Assembly (NCBI GenBank): GCA_942159475.1 | Contig: OW804094.1 | Location: 57,904,966 to 57,968,965 of the forward strand | Length of the DNA: 64,000 bases | Direction: 5' to 3' | Source: Sthenelais limicola | Lineage: Eukaryota > Annelida > Polychaeta > Phyllodocida > Sigalionidae | In this document: positions 60,201 through 64,000 of the stretch, one piece after another | Position numbering within the stretch: the first letter of the stretch is position 1 | Layout: every line of letters begins with the position of its first letter | Position numbers and translations under genes: made by a program | The notes under the pieces: model-generated | What the model saw: the letters and a program-made list of their open reading frames with translations, nothing else | Told to the model about the DNA's origin: nothing | Databases searched by the model: none

Positions 60201-60704
60201 ATACTGAACGATACCCCCAGAAGTGTCACCAATAATTTCATTCAGCTACATAACGATATCCCAAATTATGACATGGGCTTTCTTTATATGCTGGCAAGTA
60301 CAAAAGGCCCCACCCAGTGTTACATCGGCGAAACAGGAAACATCAGAAGGAGGTTGACACAACACAACAGTGGCCATGGGGCCATTTACACACATGAAAT
60401 GGCACTGCGGCCCTGGTGCCTGTACGTACTTGTTACCGGTTTCCCAGGTAATGGTACTGAGCAAGCCAACATCAACTCGCGAAAGCACATGGAGCATTTA
60501 TGGCATCAGGCAATAGCAAATATACCTTTGCAGCAGCGAGATACCATAACAGTTGCAGCAGCCGGCCAAGTGGTTTTCCAAAATTTTAAGGAAAGACACC
60601 CTAACCTAACACTACAGTGGCTGCAATGTGGACAATTAGTGCGACAAGCCATTGACACTGTACCAGATAATGCAATTGAGCCCAACGAAGCAAATCCAAC
60701 TTAA
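57210..60704 (+). CDS. Helitron-like protein, C-terminal part: Rep tyrosines, Pif1-type helicase, GIY-YIG nuclease
   Basis: 1,164 residues from the first ATG; the frame is open from 57159, so this is a continuation rather than a separate gene. SYVCKY supplies the Rep tyrosine pair (Y73, Y77; YxxKY). The helicase follows: Walker A GPPGSGKT (538-545), Walker B CIEEIG (624-629), motif III GDHVQLQPV (662-670), the TIHK..GET block (about 917-925) and LSRVR (about 953-957), the set seen in Pif1-like SF1 helicases. Residues 1023-1095 then form a GIY-YIG nuclease: GFLY (1023), CYIGETGNIRRRL (from 1037) with the catalytic-type Arg, QHNSG, and a late Glu (1095). About 70 further residues follow. GIY-YIG enzymes nick DNA and occur in Penelope-like retroelements; I do not know it as a standard Helitron part, whose known accessory nuclease is AP-endonuclease-like (Helentrons). 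Confidence 0.9.
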   Translation: MYDDDKLTLFKEMGFITETEAGIEQLDSKFIGGRYTYPANRDEVYIPTVPHILIALNSCSNVQMVDTRFQVSYVCKYAAGLEEHREANFQKQKDEDEVKVTYDEFKNIKISSQAKLHEKTKNQKLAREISLTEMMWYSLRLPFILTDNEYTHVSTFAPEYRGAITKRHAKVAEAQGGGEEPKPIRMRQDLDERRQFTVSQQTIITQYYESVYYMDTTWAFSMRPPELLYIEHLEIYAKYFKRLPTHGNDELTVDMAESPWIDGTGKTVKIRQRYLLEVAAYTEVASNNDQHFSQEIATSVLTEILNDLVEMEHSDNHSPFYNRFVDRKSTQRNIVVFPAVTPFQLPKFLIHLMLSSGRYITEVDLYGVPNLQAALVQSNIFDTLQPTRMDIVTVVKKYLLEQLMWLPMGNRQVQKILRYIPTALQSLMIDNELQFESMPLATDLAISLQASEDLTRLETTMRSNAVIALSHQSIVNFPPVDELKKGTPTLYQPQLRRTAGQSDPSFREQQLSLVQLKKAIDDLNRRNHSFVRFPLLLGPPGSGKTYLLLIALTYALSKGFRATLTALTAERAQVLGGEHVHLLFGLPVQQGGVQTVHNMAERSLGKLARQNVRMEYLRRLQVLCIEEIGLINSETFATMDLILRRIRQSPIPFGGVLILATGDHVQLQPVNGQTIWTCSHMFTTFSILKLNNYVRSATDEDLQMVLNIMRQHETSEDQVQQVLTILRRRCTQNNFYPDWSSVPIDILRVLPTRKAVEDAVQKHIMEKKRDRQLVTKSFTAVDEVEVTSGNWIAGDANVTNTLNQKCAQHQSILLYAGAIMRLTYNNSRQSNLPRFSQGQLCIVREIPEVENDTVIGVDMRLSITLIPPGERLMQIDNIPDEWPTFVITPRVSLPVIIPRSNSNARRLQWPLQFHVASTIHKIIGETCSQLATQISTQSFMYHIWEKGMLLVLLSRVRDLNHMFFIGTVADTFNAITIMLRQSSKVQATIERTLRQLDILNDTPRSVTNNFIQLHNDIPNYDMGFLYMLASTKGPTQCYIGETGNIRRRLTQHNSGHGAIYTHEMALRPWCLYVLVTGFPGNGTEQANINSRKHMEHLWHQAIANIPLQQRDTITVAAAGQVVFQNFKERHPNLTLQWLQCGQLVRQAIDTVPDNAIEPNEANPT

Positions 60705-60752
60705 ATTAAAACAGAAATTAAAGAGAGTAACTTAAATCGAGTGCATGTAATC

Positions 60753-60801
60753 ATGAGAGAAACTATTTAAACCAACCAATGAGAGAAACTATTTAAACCA
60801 A
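60753..60801. repeat. 26-bp-period direct repeat
   Basis: atgagagaaactatttaaac at 60753 and 60779, just after the stop codon. Confidence 0.85.
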
Positions 60802-60979
60802 GCCCTTGAACATTCACTAAAATGATTAATCAACTCAAGTACCAACAGTGAAACTTCCATTAAAACGTTGCTCTGTATAATAATGCATGTGTACTTATAA
60901 CCAGTTGTGATGTGTCATGCCAACCGTTTGACCTTGAAGTTGACGATCTAAAACTTGCAAAAACTTATCTTCACCTGAT

Positions 60980-61283
60980 TTGATTTAACATGTGAGTTTT
61001 GATTTGATTGCTTCAACTTGTGACTTGTGACTTAAATTTTAAATTGTGAAAAACATGACATTCAAGTCGACCATTTTTACACTTGAGTTGTGATTTGAAT
61101 AAACATGTGAGTAGTGATTTGATTGCTTCAACTTGTGACTTGTGACTTAAATTTTAAATTGTGAAAAACATGTCATTCAAGTCGACCATTTTTACATGCT
61201 AGTTTTGATTTGATTGCTTTAACTTGTGAATTGTGACTTAGATTTTAAATTGTGAAAAACATGACATTCAAGTCGACCATTTA
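60980..61283. repeat. Minisatellite downstream of the Helitron-like ORF, about three units
   Basis: gatttgattgctt begins at 61001, 61116 and 61207; each unit continues with cttgtgacttaaattttaaa-like sequence and ends ttcaagtcgaccattt. Unit lengths are 115 and 91 bases, differing by an extra ttgagttgtgatttgaataa block. Minisatellites near an end are common in some Helitron/Helentron groups. Confidence 0.85.
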
Positions 61284-62056
61284 GGGACTTTGTTACTAAG
61301 GAATGTTCATTGAAAAATTTATATTTTTATTTGCAACGTGTGTTAAAAGGTTTATACTTATCCAAATGTCATGGATATTTTAGATTATAAAGGTTTCCTC
61401 GCCGTCTTGTAAGAAAAAGTAGAACAAGTGATTTAGTGTTTAAGAAGTCGCAATGAGGCAAAATTTGTCACTATTAGACGTCAGCCATTGCAACGTGAGA
61501 ATCAATGTGCAAAACATGTAGTATTACGGCGTTTGGAACAATATATCCGGTTACATTACAGTTAAAAAGTCACTATTTATGTACGTTAATACAGGATCCC
61601 ATAAGGCACTCCTTCCTAGTGTTACCGAATCGATATTTTATAGCCTATAGGTAAATTTAGAAATAAATGGTATTTACTAATTACACGTTTCAATGACGTA
61701 ATATAATACTGGAAATCGGTAACTACTGTTCAACTAAGAGTGTAAATATAAGTCTGTTGTCTTCCTTCTAAGTGCGACTACTCAACAAATGATGGTGCAA
61801 CTATTGTTATTTAATAAATGACTGTATTACAGCAATTGTCTCTCGATCGAACGCTTGAAAATGCAGGAGGACGCAAAATAAAAGGTCTATTTTCATTAAT
61901 TTATTATCTTGAGCATTTGATTCATTCAAATTACGAATTGAAATAATTTTCTCGCAAATTGGCCTTAGTTACACGGCGCTGAATATTTATTATACAAGTA
62001 ATTGTCCCAATTGACGAAAAAAGGATATGAAGACTTTTATTTTGATTACCAAGAGG
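61284..62056. other. AT-rich, no gene recognised
   Basis: No supported frame or RNA gene. Confidence 0.4.
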
Positions 62057-62215
62057 TTAATATTGATCAGACTTGTAGTTGCAATAACTTACGGGCAAAC
62101 CACATTTCAAAGTGCTGCATGTCAGACTATCCCAGAGCTTAATATTGATCAGATATGTAGTTGCCACAACTCAGGCGAGATTTCAAAATGCTGCATACGT
62201 CAGAGTATCAGTTAA
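62057..62215. repeat. Diverged tandem repeat, period 82 bases
   Basis: ttaatattgatcag starts at 62057 and 62139, each unit continuing through gtagttgc and tttcaaa.tgctgcat. Confidence 0.8.
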
Positions 62216-63039
62216 ATCTTTCACTTTGGAAAATTAAATGAACTTATAGATATGCACGTTAATCTTTGATATTTATCACCTGCCAAGAAGTGCTTTACTT
62301 AATAGACATTACATCGACATATTTCGCGTTGCTCTACATTTTACTGCTTAGAAATATATGCCACGAGATAAATTAATTTTTATTTAACAAAAGCTACTTC
62401 AAACGAAAGAGTAAAGTCGATAAATGTTTGAATACTGCAAAATTAAGCACAACATTTTATTAACAAACACATGACGACAGTTTCTCATACAAATTTTCAT
62501 TAAAAAGAAGATGCATAGATGATACATTTATCTGACTACAATACAAAATAAACGTCACTGTTCAGTCGGCAGTACTAGGCGTGTAGGCGCCCCTAGTCTG
62601 CAGACGTATTGAAAAAATAAAGCATGCCAACCTATGTCAGGCACTCCAGTAGATGAGCAATCGTTTATTAACGAACCACTTCCTAAGGTTAATTATAACA
62701 TAGTGAAGTTCATTCAAAATAAAATGATTAGACGATAAATCAAGTTGCCATTACGAATAAACTCTTCTGGAAGACTTCTGGAGTCTGGCAGAGTAATTTA
62801 AATTTAAAATACCAACAAACGGGAGGCTATAAAGTACATATAGTCAATAGCAAATAGCACCAACTCATCCAAACGTGAGCACCACTTCAGACATTTCCCT
62901 GAGTTAATAGATGAGATGCACCATAGCTACCCAAATGGACGTTACAAAATATTCAGCGACTTGATTTGTTGACATTAAATCCAACCTTCATATACTTATC
63001 GGATAAAAGGGCTATATAGTTGCAACAAACTAAAAAAAT

Positions 63040-63480
63040 AACTGGGACCGAATAGCTTACTTTACTTACTACACTGACAGACTACAATAACAAAATAGAA
63101 GTAGGGACTAACTGGTCGTAAAAATATATGGACCACCACTATAAGTTAAGCTGACTTAACTTTACTTTACTACACGGACGAGTACAATAACCTAATCACT
63201 GATACAACTAGGGACTAACTGGTCGTAAAAATATATGGACAACCACAAGCTCAAATTGCTGAAAAGGCCAAATACAGATTGCTATGGGGAACGATGAAAA
63301 TTGTGTTTCCAGCCACACAATAAATGACAAAATTAAAATGTAAGAGGATTTCAAGTTAAAATAATCCTGCGTTAAAAAAATTTAAGTCGCCCCAAGCATA
63401 CAGAATCCAAATTGTGAATTCTTCTAGTTAGAATCATAAGTGGACTTGTTATAAAAAATTTACGTCACGGCAAGCATAAA
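63040..63480. repeat. Two sets of diverged tandem repeats
   Basis: tagggactaactggtcgtaa recurs at about 63101 and 63208 (period about 107). Separately, aaaaatttaagtcgccccaa (about 63376) and aaaaatttacgtcacggcaa (about 63456) recur with a period near 80-90. The interval 62216-63040 between arrays shows nothing recognisable. Confidence 0.65.
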
Positions 63481-63525
63481 GCATCCCAAATGTCAATTAC
63501 GACACGACTCCAGTTTCCTGACTTA

Positions 63526-63807
63526 TTAGGCTGCTGGCTGATATCTGTCGCGCACGGCGCACTCTACCGCAGGCACCACAACCTCTACATCAGCTGGTTG
63601 CAGCAGCAACTCTGGAAGCTCCCTCTCGGGCATCACATACGTAATGTGGAACTTGCGGCCACTGGCAGCCTTGGCGCCAGAAACAATGGCGGACTTGTAC
63701 CATCCTGAGAGGATCCATTTAATACCGGCATCTTGGTATTCTCGCAGCACGACAGTAATGTGTCTCCTGAGGTCGTCCACATCTAATTCGGGAGCGCCTT
63801 GCTTAGG
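63526..63807 (-). CDS. Terminal exon of an unrecognised minus-strand gene
   Basis: The minus strand has a good 3' splice site (tttattttgaattgcag) ending at 63808, then 93 codons to a TAA at 63526. The peptide begins PKQGAPELDVDDLRRHITVV, contains IKWILSGWYKSAI and GRKFHITYVMP, and ends RDRYQPAA. It has sensible composition with high Arg/Asp/Glu and no low complexity, which sets it apart from nearby chance frames. Upstream exons would lie beyond the window end. I do not recognise a family. It may be an accessory gene of the Helitron-like element or an unrelated host gene. Confidence 0.45.
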   Translation of the reverse strand, partial: PKQGAPELDVDDLRRHITVVLREYQDAGIKWILSGWYKSAIVSGAKAASGRKFHITYVMPERELPELLLQPADVEVVVPAVECAVRDRYQPAA

Positions 63808-63840
63808 CTGCAATTCAAAATAAATTATTATTATTTTATG

Positions 63841-63999
63841 TCCACTATAGTTAGACACATGGAAATGATTAAACCGATTGAATAAAATTCAGCCTACAGT
63901 AACCTAATCTATTTAATTAGGATTTATAACGAAATAAATATTAGCTAGTGCACTAGCTAAATACTATAATATCCACTATAGTTAGACACATGGAAATGA
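63841..63999. repeat. 28-bp direct repeats 131 bases apart, enclosing a 20-bp perfect palindrome
   Basis: tccactatagttagacacat... occurs at 63841-63868 and 63972-63999. Between them TTAGCTAGTGCACTAGCTAA (63941-63960) is its own reverse complement. They may be the first units of a tandem array that continues past the window, or a transposon end. Confidence 0.75.
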
Positions 64000-64000
64000 A

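Larger units (their letters stand above)
49464..61290 (+). mobile_element. Large Helitron-like rolling-circle transposon with a Rep-helicase-GIY-YIG protein
   Basis: The core is the broken protein-coding unit at 53545-60704, whose Rep motifs and Pif1-type helicase define a Helitron-like element. The 5' limit is placed where homology with the 41455 repeat begins (gaccg..cggcgtca) and where A- and C-rich plus-strand composition sets in; the 3' limit is placed after minisatellite units that end near 61283. Neither is a proven terminus: I could not identify a canonical 5' TC or 3' CTRR hairpin end, nor the terminal inversions of Helentrons. The element may extend past the window, because the style of sequence and a further exon continue to 64 kb. 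About 4 kb of leader with splice-like signals precedes the first coding frame. Confidence 0.7.

Noticed and set aside
1..64000. CRISPR arrays, prokaryotic operons, rRNA genes
   Set aside because: None of the repeats shows a direct repeat/unique spacer pattern, and gene density and structure are those of an animal genome.

Overview
This is a gene-poor stretch of animal nuclear DNA, most likely from a marine invertebrate deuterostome, with an echinoderm or hemichordate the best guess. The reasons are a canonical Nanos gene, a very high density of small inverted-repeat transposons, and the frequent 'taggccta' motif that I associate with such genomes. The assignment to phylum is inference. There are no bacterial operons, CRISPR arrays, rRNA genes or intact tRNA genes.

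Layout. 1-33 kb is non-coding DNA peppered with repeats: a tRNA-derived SINE head, a 1,050-bp element with AGGGTTCT/AGAACCCT arrays and TA target duplications, the degraded 3' end of a LINE, several inverted-repeat elements, and nine scattered copies of one short family whose edge reads CAGTCTAGGC. At 16933-18363 and again, in opposite orientation, at 38676-39983 lie two copies of a 1.3-1.4 kb element. Its termini are CACTGTG...CACAGTG and each copy has an exact 5-bp target duplication, features expected of the Transib/ProtoRAG superfamily and of the V(D)J signal heptamer.

The only clear host gene is nanos on the minus strand (36490-37347). It is intronless across its coding sequence, has a TATA box and E-box upstream, and has a hairpin just past its stop. 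38-49 kb is again repeat-rich: a perfect 43-bp inverted repeat, a 137-bp near-palindrome, a TTAA-flanked 1-kb element and a decayed coding remnant.

49.4 kb to at least 61.3 kb is a large Helitron-like rolling-circle transposon. Its reading frames at 53545-60704 encode, in order, N-terminal Cys-rich modules, a Helitron Rep domain (FITLT, HUH and YxxKY motifs), a Pif1-type SF1 helicase and, unusually, a C-terminal GIY-YIG nuclease. Two lesions, a frame change near 56.69 kb and an in-frame TGA at 57156, break what looks like one protein of about 2,400 residues. Putative spliced leader exons precede it and minisatellites follow it. A 250-bp repeat at its 5' side recurs at 41455, and a minus-strand exon at 63526-63807 may be a further gene of the same element or a neighbouring gene.

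The Rep/helicase/GIY-YIG combination and the RSS-like elements are the two most interesting signals. All family assignments come from motif reading, with no database search.
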